A stretch of 64,000 nt of DNA from Pyrobaculum ferrireducens (GTDB taxonomy: Archaea; Thermoproteota; Thermoprotei; Thermoproteales; Thermoproteaceae): assembly GCF_000234805.1 (NCBI RefSeq), contig NC_016645.1, positions 1,464,391-1,528,390 of the forward strand, written 5' to 3'. The notes below the pieces were generated by a model. The model was not told the DNA's origin. It did not search any database and worked only from the letters and a program-made list of their open reading frames with translations. Positions 50,497 to 58,956 of the stretch are shown piece after piece. Position numbers and translations under genes: made by a program. Every line of letters begins with the position of its first letter. Position 1 is the stretch's first letter.

Positions 50497-50528
50497 GGGG
50501 GTTTGGAGAATCCGCGGTCTCCAACCCC
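50497..50528. terminator. Inverted repeat between convergent merA and aprM-like genes
   Basis: GGGGTTTGGAGA (50498-50509) and TCTCCAACCCC (50518-50528) are complementary with one bulged T and an eight-base loop. It lies between the stop of merA and the stop of the membrane-protein gene. A bidirectional transcription end is likely. Confidence 0.5.
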
Positions 50529-50531
50529 TTG

Positions 50532-51416
50532 CTAGTACCCGGGCTGTATCTCCTTGCCGGTTTTGTTTAGAGGCTTCAGCGTGGTGGGCGGTAGGCGTGT
50601 GTTGGCCCCGGCGAGGTCTTTATCTGCGTATTCGTAGATGCGCCAGAAGATGCGATAGATTATGTGGTCCGCCTTTGTCCAGAAAAAGGCCCAGAAGAAC
50701 AGCGCCACAGGTATGGCGTGGAAGTGTGTGGCAAATACGAGGAAGGGATAGGCCGCGTCTCCGGCGATGGCCCAGGCAAGTATCGCCGCCTGTAGCACAA
50801 ACCCGCTGAGGCCGAGCAACAGCACCATAAGCGGGAGGTAGTCGGCGCCTATGAGGTCCCAGATGCCTCTGTAATTCGCCTCTTTGTACCTCACCGACAG
50901 CCATATAAGCGCCCCAACCACCATAAACACCCCTCCCAACATGCCAATCGCCCTCGCCGGGTGTGTGAAGTCTAGTACGATGTAGTTGTGTGGAAACGTT
51001 AAGTAAGCCAGCGTGGTGGATATGGCGGCGAATACAAAGCCCCACACCATGAGCAACTTGGCGGCTCTCTTGGCGCCCCTAGTCCTAACCACTTCCTTCT
51101 CGGATCGGCCGTATTCACACTTGAGTATATTCATGGCGAGGACGTCGACGAAGATCGTCTTGAAAAACGCCGAGATGACCCTGCCGGCTCCCATCGGCGG
51201 CTTATTTGACAGCAGGCCAGTCTCCCACTTGGCGTAGGGTATCATCATCTGCATCTGCGGGTACCTCATCAAGTTGAACTGCCTAACGCCCTTATACCAC
51301 AGAGTGGCGATTATCCAGATAACAGTAATCACGGCGAGGACATCTATGGCAAACCAGTCGACTGGGCTCTCCACGTATGTGTACCCGCCCTGTTGGATAA
51401 TCTCAGGCTTATGCAT
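50532..51416 (-). CDS. Haem-type membrane protein next to aprBA (AprM/QmoC-like candidate)
   Basis: A 294-aa protein with about five to six membrane segments: residues ~24-45, ~115-140, ~155-180, ~195-225 and ~240-260. Several His lie in or beside helices (TFPHNYIVLDFTHPARAIG, FATHFHAIPVALFFWAF), as in b-haem-binding quinol subunits (NarI, QmoC/DsrM-like). It is divergent from aprBA across 83 bp. A role in passing quinol electrons to APS reductase is inferred from context; no soluble Fe-S Hdr-like domain is attached. Confidence 0.68.
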   Translation of the reverse strand: MHKPEIIQQGGYTYVESPVDWFAIDVLAVITVIWIIATLWYKGVRQFNLMRYPQMQMMIPYAKWETGLLSNKPPMGAGRVISAFFKTIFVDVLAMNILKCEYGRSEKEVVRTRGAKRAAKLLMVWGFVFAAISTTLAYLTFPHNYIVLDFTHPARAIGMLGGVFMVVGALIWLSVRYKEANYRGIWDLIGADYLPLMVLLLGLSGFVLQAAILAWAIAGDAAYPFLVFATHFHAIPVALFFWAFFWTKADHIIYRIFWRIYEYADKDLAGANTRLPPTTLKPLNKTGKEIQPGY

Positions 51417-51499
51417 GGATCCTTCCGTCGGTGTAGAAAAAACTATTATTTCCCACCCGTTGGTAATAATCCATTTTTATAGAGCCAGCCGGAGACTCC

Positions 51500-51991
51500 A
51501 TGCCTACATTTGTATATGCATCTCTATGCAAGGGCTGTGGCAAGTGTGTAGACATATGCCCCGCCGACAATATGCAGTACAACCCCAAGAACAGAAAAGG
51601 CTACAACGCCGATCCCATCAGCTGCGCTGAGTGTATGAACTGCGTCAAGTACTGCCCAGAACACGCCGTCGACGTGAGGCCGTACTCCGACTTCGCCCCC
51701 CTGGGCGCCAGGGTCGGCGTCATTAGGGACACAAAGAAAAACATCATCTACTGGAGGATTGTGTTTAGAGACGGCACTGTCTACGACTTCGCCTCCCCCA
51801 TTAGGACGACGCCGTGGGGGTCGGCTAAGGGAGCGCTAGACATACCCGAGAGATCTGACCTAGACTCTGAGCTCCTTGCCCTCGAGGACAAGCCTGAGTA
51901 CCTCGGCTTCCCCGAACTACCGCGTCCCAAGCAAACGGTGCGGATTGTGGGCAGTATACTAAAGGCCAAGCAAAAGACCGGCGGCGGGTAG
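51500..51991 (+). CDS. aprB: Adenylylsulfate reductase beta subunit
   Basis: A 163-aa protein. Two [4Fe-4S] sites: CKGCGKCVDICP (residues ~10-21) and CAECMNCVKYCP (~43-54), then the C-terminal tail typical of AprB that wraps around AprA (VRPYSDFAPLGARV and onward). It passes electrons to the FAD of AprA for reduction of adenylylsulfate to sulfite and AMP. It precedes aprA by 3 nt. TTTTTATAG lies about 22 nt upstream of the ATG. Confidence 0.93.
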   Translation: MPTFVYASLCKGCGKCVDICPADNMQYNPKNRKGYNADPISCAECMNCVKYCPEHAVDVRPYSDFAPLGARVGVIRDTKKNIIYWRIVFRDGTVYDFASPIRTTPWGSAKGALDIPERSDLDSELLALEDKPEYLGFPELPRPKQTVRIVGSILKAKQKTGGG

Positions 51992-51994
51992 GCT

Positions 51995-53878
51995 ATGTCG
52001 CTCCACTTCCCCACCAAGATCGTCGACACCGACATTTTGGTGGTTGGAGGCGGAATGGCTGGATGCGGCGCCGTGTTTGAGGCGAAGTACTGGTGCCGTA
52101 GCAAATGCAAGGTTACTCTCGTAGAGAAGGCAAACACCGAGAAGTCCGGCGCCGTGGGCATGGGCCTATCCGCCTGCAACCTCGGCGTCTTCACCACAGA
52201 CCCGGACGACCCCAAGCCCGAGGACTTCGTCCAGTACGTGAGAAACGATCTGCTGGGCATGGTCAGGGAGGACTTGGTGTACGACATCGCCCGCCACATG
52301 ACTTCGACTATAAAGCTCTTCGACGAGTGGGGCCTGCCTATCTGGCGCGACCCCAAGACTGGGAAGTACCTCAGAACCGGCAGGTGGCAGCACCCAATAC
52401 ACGGCGAGTCTTACAAGGCGATAATAGCGGAGCCGTGCCGTAAGTCGGCTGACGAGGTGTACGAGAGGGTGTATGTAACACATCCACTTCTAGATGAGTC
52501 GAGGCCTAACAGGATTGCCGGAGTGGTGGGCTTCAATGTGAGGGATGGCACTTTCTACGTCTTTAGGGCCAAGGCGGTTATCGTAGCCGCCGGCGGCACC
52601 TCTCTGCTGTACAGGCCGAGGAGCGTCGGCGAGGGGCTGGGCAGGGCTTGGTACCCCACATGGGCGTCTGGGAGCGCCTACGCCATACCTCTACTCGCCG
52701 GGGCTGAGACGGTGACCATGGAGTTTAGGCTGGTGGTTGTGCGCTTTAAAGACGCCTACGGACCGGTGGGCTTCCCCTACCTCCTCCTCAAGATGAGGTC
52801 GACAGATGTCAAGGGGAAGCAGTGGGAGCCTCTGCCAGACGAGGCGAAGGCCGAGCTCTCCAAGATATTCTACGACTTCGCCTGGGCCAAGCCAACGCCC
52901 ACCCCCATAAGGACCTGGGTCACCATTCAGAACCTCAAGGAGGGGAGGGGGCCCGACTTGATGCAGACCCAGGAGAGACTTCCCGACGAGGAGTCTCTGA
53001 AGGTGCTCTTCGAGGACTACCTCGACATGACCCCCACACAGGCGTTCTACTGGGCTTCGCAGAATATCCACCCGCAGAAGACCCCATCGGAGCTCATGCC
53101 CACCGAGCCCTACGTTCAAGCCAGCCACGCGTCGCCCGGCGGCATGTGGGCCTCCGGGCCTTCCGACATCGCGCCGAAGGAGTACATATGGGGCCCCAAC
53201 AGGATGCTCACGGTGGAGGGCCTATTTGGCGCGGGGGATGTGGTGGGCGCAAGCGGCCACAAATTCAGTAGCGGGTCTTTCACAGAGGGGAGGATAGCCG
53301 GCAAGTCCGCGGCGAGGTACGTGTTGACCCAGGCCAAGGACTACAAGCCCACGATTAGCAACGACACCATTGAGCGGTACAAGGAAATTGTCTACAGACC
53401 GCTTGAGTGGTACCACAAGAACAAGCCTCTGACGACGACGCCGGAGATGCCTCCGCAGTACACCAACTGGTTCGAGATCCACCCCAACTACCTCAACTGG
53501 TACCAGCTCCTCGTGAGGCTGCAGAAGACTATGGATGAATACGCCGCGGGTTGGGGCATGTTCTACACCACCAACATGTACCTCCTCAACAGAGGCTGGG
53601 AGCTGTTGAAGATGCTCGAGGAGGACTTCCGCTTCGCAGCCGCGGCGAGCCTCCACGAGCTGTTGAGGGTCTGGGAGGTGTACCACCGCCTCCTAGTGGG
53701 GCAGGCTGTGGTGTTCTCAATGATGAATAGGAAGGAGAGCAGGGGCTACTACCTCAACGCGGACTACCCCTACATTGACGAGGAGAACTGGCACGTCTTT
53801 ACACACGTAAGGAGAGACCCCAAGACCGGCCAGTGGAGCTTCAGAACGTCTCCAGTAATACACATAATACCGCCCTGA
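51995..53878 (+). CDS. aprA: Adenylylsulfate reductase alpha subunit
   Basis: A 627-aa flavoprotein of the fumarate-reductase group. DILVVGGGMAGCGAVFEAKYW is the FAD motif; residues SGAVGMGLSACNLGVF lie near the flavin, VIVAAGGTSLLYRP closes the FAD domain, and FGAGDVVGASGHKFSSGSFTEGRIAG is typical of AprA. It reduces APS to sulfite and AMP in the cytoplasm (or the reverse during sulfite oxidation). The length fits archaeal AprA (about 620-650 aa). No ATP-sulfurylase gene is seen in the window, so activation of sulfate must be encoded elsewhere. Confidence 0.94.
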   Translation: MSLHFPTKIVDTDILVVGGGMAGCGAVFEAKYWCRSKCKVTLVEKANTEKSGAVGMGLSACNLGVFTTDPDDPKPEDFVQYVRNDLLGMVREDLVYDIARHMTSTIKLFDEWGLPIWRDPKTGKYLRTGRWQHPIHGESYKAIIAEPCRKSADEVYERVYVTHPLLDESRPNRIAGVVGFNVRDGTFYVFRAKAVIVAAGGTSLLYRPRSVGEGLGRAWYPTWASGSAYAIPLLAGAETVTMEFRLVVVRFKDAYGPVGFPYLLLKMRSTDVKGKQWEPLPDEAKAELSKIFYDFAWAKPTPTPIRTWVTIQNLKEGRGPDLMQTQERLPDEESLKVLFEDYLDMTPTQAFYWASQNIHPQKTPSELMPTEPYVQASHASPGGMWASGPSDIAPKEYIWGPNRMLTVEGLFGAGDVVGASGHKFSSGSFTEGRIAGKSAARYVLTQAKDYKPTISNDTIERYKEIVYRPLEWYHKNKPLTTTPEMPPQYTNWFEIHPNYLNWYQLLVRLQKTMDEYAAGWGMFYTTNMYLLNRGWELLKMLEEDFRFAAAASLHELLRVWEVYHRLLVGQAVVFSMMNRKESRGYYLNADYPYIDEENWHVFTHVRRDPKTGQWSFRTSPVIHIIPP

Positions 53879-53967
53879 GGTTTAGAAATCGGCCCCCCGT
53901 CTTTTTCCAATTCTTTATGAACATTAATTTCATAGGTAATTTTTTAAAAGTGTAGATTTATCTACGT

Positions 53968-54471
53968 ATGCTCATCGGTGTTATAGCTGATACACACGAC
54001 GACTACAAGGCCATTTATAAATTCGGCGAGGTGGCGAAGAGGATGGGCGCGTCAGCGGTGATACACGCCGGCGACTGGACGTCCCCCTTCTCCATGCTTA
54101 AGCTGAGGAGGGCCCTTGGGCCGGGCGTGCCCGTCTACACAGTCTTCGGCAACAACGACGGCGACCGGTTTAACTTCGCCAAGAGGGCGGCGGAGGCGCA
54201 GATAGAGGTGCTGGGGGAGGCCGGCGTGGTTAACCTCGGCGGGGTGAGGATCGGGGTGTACCACGGCACCTCTGAGCTTCTGGTAGAGGCCATGGCTAGA
54301 TCTGGGCTTTTCGACGTGGTAATCTACGGCCACACCCACCGGGTCGACATCAGGCGGGTAAACGGCGCCCTCGTCCTCAACCCCGGCGAGGCTTGTGGAT
54401 GCGCCTCGGAGAGACCCACAGCCGCCGTGCTGGACACCGACGGGCTAAAAATCGACCTAATCGATTTGTAA
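53968..54471 (+). CDS. YfcE/MJ0936-type metallophosphoesterase
   Basis: A 167-aa protein. IADTHDDY (Asp-x-His), IHAGDWT, FGNNDGDRF and YGHTHRVDI are the metal-binding motifs of the calcineurin-like phosphoesterases; the length fits the YfcE/MJ0936 group. Substrates are probably phosphodiesters (cyclic nucleotides or similar). TTTTTAAAAG lies about 25 nt before the ATG. It lies between apr and dsr genes but may be unrelated to them. Confidence 0.87.
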   Translation: MLIGVIADTHDDYKAIYKFGEVAKRMGASAVIHAGDWTSPFSMLKLRRALGPGVPVYTVFGNNDGDRFNFAKRAAEAQIEVLGEAGVVNLGGVRIGVYHGTSELLVEAMARSGLFDVVIYGHTHRVDIRRVNGALVLNPGEACGCASERPTAAVLDTDGLKIDLIDL

Positions 54472-54487
54472 AAAGGAAAAAGCGGAT

Positions 54488-54823
54488 TTAGACGCAGCCC
54501 GTGGGCTTGGGCGCGCCTGCTACTTTACAGGCGCCGTGGGCTGGGCCTGAGGGGAAGAGCTGGTATATCTTCTCGAGAGAGAAGCCGGTCTCCTTTGTCA
54601 CCATCTTAATTGGTGGGCAGGAGCCGTAGGTTTCCCAGTATTCTCTAAGGTATTTTACGAGTTTCCAGTGCTCCTCTGTCATTTGCTGGACGCCCTCCAG
54701 CTCTCTAGCCATCCACTCAGCCACCTTTTCATCCCACTCCTCTGGATTCTGCATAAAGCAGTCCTCGTCTAGTATCACCTTCTTGCCATCCACCTGGTAC
54801 TCACCCGGGCACTTAACCGGCAT
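54488..54823 (-). CDS. dsrC: DsrC sulfur-carrier protein
   Basis: A 111-aa protein from ATG 54823 (a second ATG is at 54835). Family motifs are DEDCFMQNPEEWDEKVAEWMA, LTEEHWK-type MTEEHWKLVKYLREY and the mobile C-terminal arm GPAHGACKVAGAPKPTGCV with two redox Cys (one penultimate). In sulfite reduction this arm enters DsrAB and leaves as a trisulfide. It is transcribed alone, facing the phosphodiesterase gene and divergent from the DsrE-like gene. Confidence 0.93.
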   Translation of the reverse strand: MPVKCPGEYQVDGKKVILDEDCFMQNPEEWDEKVAEWMARELEGVQQMTEEHWKLVKYLREYWETYGSCPPIKMVTKETGFSLEKIYQLFPSGPAHGACKVAGAPKPTGCV

Positions 54824-54944
54824 GGTGGCATGCACTGTATTAATTTATTTTCTTTATTCCCACTTTCCTAGATATATGGCTGAGGGCGGGGAGTTTCGCG
54901 CGGGTTGGTAATAATTTTTAATTATGTATGGAACTCTGAGCCTC

Positions 54945-55295
54945 ATGGCGGACAAGGTGGCGTTTCTGGCAACTATGCCGCCGGCAGACAGCCCGAGGAT
55001 ATCTACAATGCTTGGATACGCCCTCGCCGCCGCCTCCATGGGGTTCGAGGTGTTGATATTCTGGACGCTGGACGGGGCCCACGTCGTGAAGAAGAAGGTG
55101 TTTGAGAAGCTTGACAAGCAGATCCAGGAGAGGTTTAAGCAGTGCCTCGACATGGGTTGTAAGATGTGGCTCTGCTCCTCGGCGGCTGCCACCTTTAACA
55201 TTAAGGAGGATGAGGTGGTGGAGGGGGTGAAGATTATGGGCATAGCAAGCTTCTACGAATACGCCAGCGAGGCGAAGATAACGCTAACCTGGTAG
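54945..55295 (+). CDS. DsrE-like protein beside dsrC/dsrAB
   Basis: A 116-aa protein from ATG 54945; TTTTTAA lies about 25 nt upstream. ADKVAFLATMPPADS opens a DsrE/F-type fold, and KMWLCSSAAATFNI carries the Cys. It is related in pattern to the 45943-46380 product (ACSTTMEMFGI). It ends one base before the convergent unknown gene of the dsr operon. A sulfur-transfer role to or from DsrC is inferred. Confidence 0.78.
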   Translation: MADKVAFLATMPPADSPRISTMLGYALAAASMGFEVLIFWTLDGAHVVKKKVFEKLDKQIQERFKQCLDMGCKMWLCSSAAATFNIKEDEVVEGVKIMGIASFYEYASEAKITLTW

Positions 55296-55769
55296 CTACT
55301 CTATCTCCACAGCGTCTAAAACCTTGTATTTTTTATTCAAGACTTGGAGATACTGCTCTGTCCTGTCCCGGAGGAGGTACAGCGCCACGGCCCCCCAGTT
55401 GTGGTAGGCTTTGTCCAGCTCGACGTTTATCTTCAGCGCGATGAAGCCAAACGCCCTGCCGCCGCCGCACTCGGCGGGGTACACCGAAAAGGCGTACTTA
55501 GTTGACTGGCCACTCCAGGGGACGTCCTCCGCCACGTCTACCAGCGTAGTGGCCTCCTCCACGCCCTCGCACCGGTCAACCTCTATTAGGACCCTCTTCT
55601 TCAAGTCGAGAAAACCTAGGTGGTAGTACTCCCCATCTAGCTTAAAGGCGAAGAGCATGTCGTGGAGAGTGACGTAGTAGACCCCCTCCTCGCCCGCGGC
55701 GAGGAGGTAAGGTATCTGGTTGAGAAAAACGGGGGGTTGGGACCTGGCCCTCTTGACAAATTCCTCCAT
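55296..55769 (-). CDS. Unknown protein coupled to dsrB
   Basis: A 157-aa protein, not recognised. ATG 55769 shares one base with the stop of dsrB (TAATG), so it is made with DsrAB. It is beta-rich (GVYYVTLHDMLFAFKLDGEYYHLGFLDLKKRVLIEVD) with one helical end. Two Cys are present (DRCEGVE, PAECGGG). No cofactor motif. A maturation, assembly or regulatory role for sulfite reductase is inferred only from the coupling. Confidence 0.65.
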   Translation of the reverse strand: MEEFVKRARSQPPVFLNQIPYLLAAGEEGVYYVTLHDMLFAFKLDGEYYHLGFLDLKKRVLIEVDRCEGVEEATTLVDVAEDVPWSGQSTKYAFSVYPAECGGGRAFGFIALKINVELDKAYHNWGAVALYLLRDRTEQYLQVLNKKYKVLDAVEIE

Positions 55770-56914
55770 TACAAGGCGTCTCTCAGCCTCTTGTAGACGT
55801 CGCCCCTTCCTCGGAATGTGAGGAACGTCCTGGCGAACTCAGGCACCTTCTGGTAGTAGTCGTGCACCTCCTTCAGCCCCACCAGCTCCAGGAACTTGGT
55901 CCAGCCCACCCTGTCTATGAAGTCTGCGAGCCTCTCGCCGGGGTTGGCGTGCTGGCGCCACACCTCTATGACGTGTTTAACCACCGCGACGATCTCCTCG
56001 TACCGCGGCGGAATCGCCGGCAACCAGGGGATCAGCACCCTCGCAAGTCTAGCGCCGCCGCCGGTGTTCGACAGCTTGCCGCCGACCAGTATCGCCACCC
56101 CCACGTTCTCGGGGTCGTAGTCAAAGGCGTCGCAGTTCTCCTTGCACCTCGCGCAGTTTATACACTTCTCCCCCAGCAACACTAGCTTCACCTTGTCGCC
56201 CTCCCTCCTCAGAGTCAGCGCGCCGGTGGGGCACACCTGGACTAGGAATATCTGGCTCTCCTGCACCTTCGCCAGGGCCCTCGGCGGCGGGAGGCACATC
56301 CCTATGACGTCCTCTCTAATCTTAGGCGGGGCGCCCCACTGCCCCACTATGGCTATGTCTATGGCGGTGCCGCCGGCGCACATCGAGGGGCAACCGGAGA
56401 CGAATATACGCAACTTGGCGGGGAGGCTCTGCTCCTTGAAGTAGGGAGCAAGGGCGTCGCCCAGCGCCTTTGTAATACTCGGCGAGTCGACCACCGCGGT
56501 GGTGCAGGTGAGGTAGGCCGTGCAGGAGTTTATGCCCCACATCGACCTCCCCCAGCCGCCTACTGGGAAGCCCATCTTCTCCACCTCCTCCTTGATCTTC
56601 ACCGCCTTGTCTAGCGAGTCTGTGAGTATCTCAAGATTGCCCGCCATCGTAACTCTCATCGCCCCGATGCCCAGGCTGTCGGCAATGTCAGCCAGCTTGT
56701 CTAACGTGTCGGCGCTGATTCTGGCGTTGGGCGGCATTGCCACCTTTACAGTAAAGACCCGGTCGCCCGTCTCGGAGATGTGCTCAATTATGCCGTTGCC
56801 GTGGAACTTTCTGTCCACCCACCTGCCGTAGTTCTTCAAAACCTTCTCCGGCAGGAACTTCTCCAAGTCGACGGGGAATACCTTCTGGAGCCTGGCGGCC
56901 TTAGGCGAGCTCAT
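55769..56914 (-). CDS. dsrB: Dissimilatory sulfite reductase beta subunit
   Basis: A 381-aa protein. The sirohaem/[4Fe-4S] ligands are CTAYLTC (Cys-x5-Cys) and SGCPSMCAGG (Cys-x3-Cys); the inserted ferredoxin domain has CINCARCKENC, complete with four Cys. The N terminus carries the sulfite-reductase half-domain (TGDRVFTVKVAMP). With DsrA it reduces sulfite with electrons from the membrane and DsrC. Its ATG overlaps the TGA of dsrA (ATGA). Confidence 0.95.
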   Translation of the reverse strand: MSSPKAARLQKVFPVDLEKFLPEKVLKNYGRWVDRKFHGNGIIEHISETGDRVFTVKVAMPPNARISADTLDKLADIADSLGIGAMRVTMAGNLEILTDSLDKAVKIKEEVEKMGFPVGGWGRSMWGINSCTAYLTCTTAVVDSPSITKALGDALAPYFKEQSLPAKLRIFVSGCPSMCAGGTAIDIAIVGQWGAPPKIREDVIGMCLPPPRALAKVQESQIFLVQVCPTGALTLRREGDKVKLVLLGEKCINCARCKENCDAFDYDPENVGVAILVGGKLSNTGGGARLARVLIPWLPAIPPRYEEIVAVVKHVIEVWRQHANPGERLADFIDRVGWTKFLELVGLKEVHDYYQKVPEFARTFLTFRGRGDVYKRLRDAL

Positions 56915-58143
56915 ACCCTCCCCTTCAACTGCTCTGCGAATTGTAGAAACTTCTCCCTAACCTCCTTAGGCAACACGGCGTACGGCACCTCGTCAGGGTT
57001 CTTGGCGGTGGAGACAGGCATCCCCTCAAGCTTGATCCCGGCCTTCTCTATGAACTTGTCCAGCCCCACGTGCATGACGTAGTCCCCAAGCCTGTACTTA
57101 GGCTGCGCCTCGCTCTCCCAAGGCCCAATCACCTTAAACGTGAGGTCAACCGCGTCCCTCGCCTGGTCGGGGTTCAAGTAGCCAATAAACCACCCCAGCT
57201 TAGGCCCGAAGCGCCCCTTAGAGCCACCCCCAATCACCACCGCAACTTTCCGGTTCTTACCTGGTTTTATTGCTGGGTATGCTGTTCTTATGCAGTGCAT
57301 TGATTTTTTGCAGCGGGTGCCGTCTATCTTCAGCTCCTTTTTCTCTGGATCCCAGGTGATGGCGCCGCTTGGACAGTTAGCCGCAAGCCTAGCCGGATCC
57401 ACCTCACCAGCCTCTACCTTCTTCCTCAAAAGCTCCTGATCCACCTCAGGAGCACCAACCCAAACACCAATAAACCCAATGTCGCCCCTCGCGGCGCGGG
57501 CGCAGTCCATCGGGCAGCCGGAGAACTTTATCTTGAATTTGTAGGGGTAGTTGGGGGTCACGATGTTGTCGTTTACCCGCTTGTCTTTGTGGAACTCGGC
57601 GTACCACTTCAACGTGTCGTATAGGGCGAACTCGCACAGAGCCGGCCCGACGCATGCGTTGAGTGCCCTTATGGCGTCTCCGCTACCGCCGACGTCCGTC
57701 CCTATCTCTCTAAGGGCGTCTACCATCGTCTCCGCGGTCTCAGGCGTGAGGTTTAGCACAAGGGCGCCAGTCTGTCCAACGAGCTCTATCAAGCCAACGC
57801 CGAGCTCCCTTGATATCTTGGTAATCTTCCTAACGAAGTCGGACCTGAGGAACTTGCCCGGGGTGTGGAATACTCTGAAGTGCACCTCGCTCCCCCCGCC
57901 GGGCACCCAGTCCCTGGCCCACCTCGACAGCACCCCGGTGTTGACGTACTCAACCTTAACCGCCGCCGGCCCCCATGGGCTCTTCCTAGCCACAAGCCCC
58001 ACGCCGTATACGTGAAGAGGATAGCGGGTCTTCCTCAGCTCAGTGACGTGGCTCGGCCACGGCCCCTTTTCCAGCTCTTTAAGCACCTCCTCGGCTTTTG
58101 AGAGAAGCTCCTCTTTAGGTGGTAGGCCCGGTGGAGCCGACAT
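56911..58143 (-). CDS. dsrA: Dissimilatory sulfite reductase alpha subunit, copy 1
   Basis: A 410-aa protein. Cys164-x5-Cys170 (CVGPALC) and Cys210-x3-Cys214 (GCPMDC) are the sirohaem-cluster ligands. The ferredoxin insert has Cys257, Cys277 and Cys283, but Ser at 280 (RCKKSMHC), where DsrA of other organisms has Cys. The N-terminal GPWPSHVTELRKTRYP is conserved with copy 2. It begins the operon dsrA-dsrB-unknown gene. Two stretches of its DNA (57286-57447 and 57623-57654) are nearly identical to the second dsrA copy at 62966. Confidence 0.95.
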   Translation of the reverse strand: MSAPPGLPPKEELLSKAEEVLKELEKGPWPSHVTELRKTRYPLHVYGVGLVARKSPWGPAAVKVEYVNTGVLSRWARDWVPGGGSEVHFRVFHTPGKFLRSDFVRKITKISRELGVGLIELVGQTGALVLNLTPETAETMVDALREIGTDVGGSGDAIRALNACVGPALCEFALYDTLKWYAEFHKDKRVNDNIVTPNYPYKFKIKFSGCPMDCARAARGDIGFIGVWVGAPEVDQELLRKKVEAGEVDPARLAANCPSGAITWDPEKKELKIDGTRCKKSMHCIRTAYPAIKPGKNRKVAVVIGGGSKGRFGPKLGWFIGYLNPDQARDAVDLTFKVIGPWESEAQPKYRLGDYVMHVGLDKFIEKAGIKLEGMPVSTAKNPDEVPYAVLPKEVREKFLQFAEQLKGRV

Positions 58144-58293
58144 GTAGAAAAAATTGATGCAAACATATATTACTTATTAACCAATGTTTGAAAACAATAA
58201 ATATGTGAAAAAGAGCAGATTAACTAATGTATATGTGGCAAAATATTTGTTTTTTAATAATATATAGAAATGGCATAATCCATTTATATTCGC

Positions 58294-58956
58294 TTAATTT
58301 CGTGTGCAGTTCTGTATAATAATGAGTAGTGGCCTTCTCCCTTTGAAAGAGGGGAGCTCGCCCGCCGTGGTTTTTACACAATTGCCCCCCAGCGACACCG
58401 CTTGGCAGACGTATATCCTCACCCCAGCCCCGCAGACCTTCTCCACAGCATCCCTCACAGCCTCCAGCTTGTCACCCATCATGTGCACCACCACGGTGTC
58501 GGCGGCGACCTTGGCTAGGGTTTCGGCGTCGAAGTAGGGGAAGGAAAAGAGAGCTATATGTCTTAGCGATACGCCGTCTGTCAGCTCAATTCCGTGGAGA
58601 GCCGCCGCGGCGGTGAAGGCGCTTACCCCCGGCACCACGCTACACGGCACCCCCCGGGCTTCGGCTTTTTTACATATCTGGACGCCGCGGCCGAAGACCG
58701 TGGGGTCGCCGTTTTTAAGCACAACGACGTTGAGACCCCGGGCCGCCTCTTCGATGAGGCGGTCCACCGTCTTGTCGTGGTCCTCCCTCCTGTGGCCAAT
58801 CTTCACCCGCCTCGCCTGGGGGGCGTAGCCTTCGACGATCCCCTCCGGCACCAAGTCGCCGTATGCCACTACGTCAGCTCTGCGCAACAGCTCCACAGCC
58901 TTTACCGTCAGCAGGCTCGGGTCGCCGGGGCCGGCCCCCACTACGTAGATCGGCAT
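58294..58956 (-). CDS. Uroporphyrinogen-III C-methyltransferase (SUMT-like)
   Basis: A 220-aa protein from ATG 58956. IYVVGAGPGDPSLLTVKAVELLRRADVVAYGDLV, VVLKNGDPTVFGRGVQI and VVPGVSAFTAAAALHGIELTD are the tetrapyrrole methylase motifs. It probably makes precorrin-2, the first step to sirohaem; CobM/CbiF-type methylases of the same fold remain possible, since the second motif reads KNGDPTVFGRG rather than KGGDP. It overlaps the CbiA/DsrN-like gene by 16 nt. Confidence 0.78.
   Translation of the reverse strand: MPIYVVGAGPGDPSLLTVKAVELLRRADVVAYGDLVPEGIVEGYAPQARRVKIGHRREDHDKTVDRLIEEAARGLNVVVLKNGDPTVFGRGVQICKKAEARGVPCSVVPGVSAFTAAAALHGIELTDGVSLRHIALFSFPYFDAETLAKVAADTVVVHMMGDKLEAVRDAVEKVCGAGVRIYVCQAVSLGGNCVKTTAGELPSFKGRRPLLIIIQNCTRN

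Noticed and set aside
54854-55243. 129-codon minus-strand frame opposite the DsrE-like gene
   Set aside because: Shadow of the plus-strand DsrE-like gene; Ser/Thr-rich composition typical of antisense frames in GC-rich DNA.
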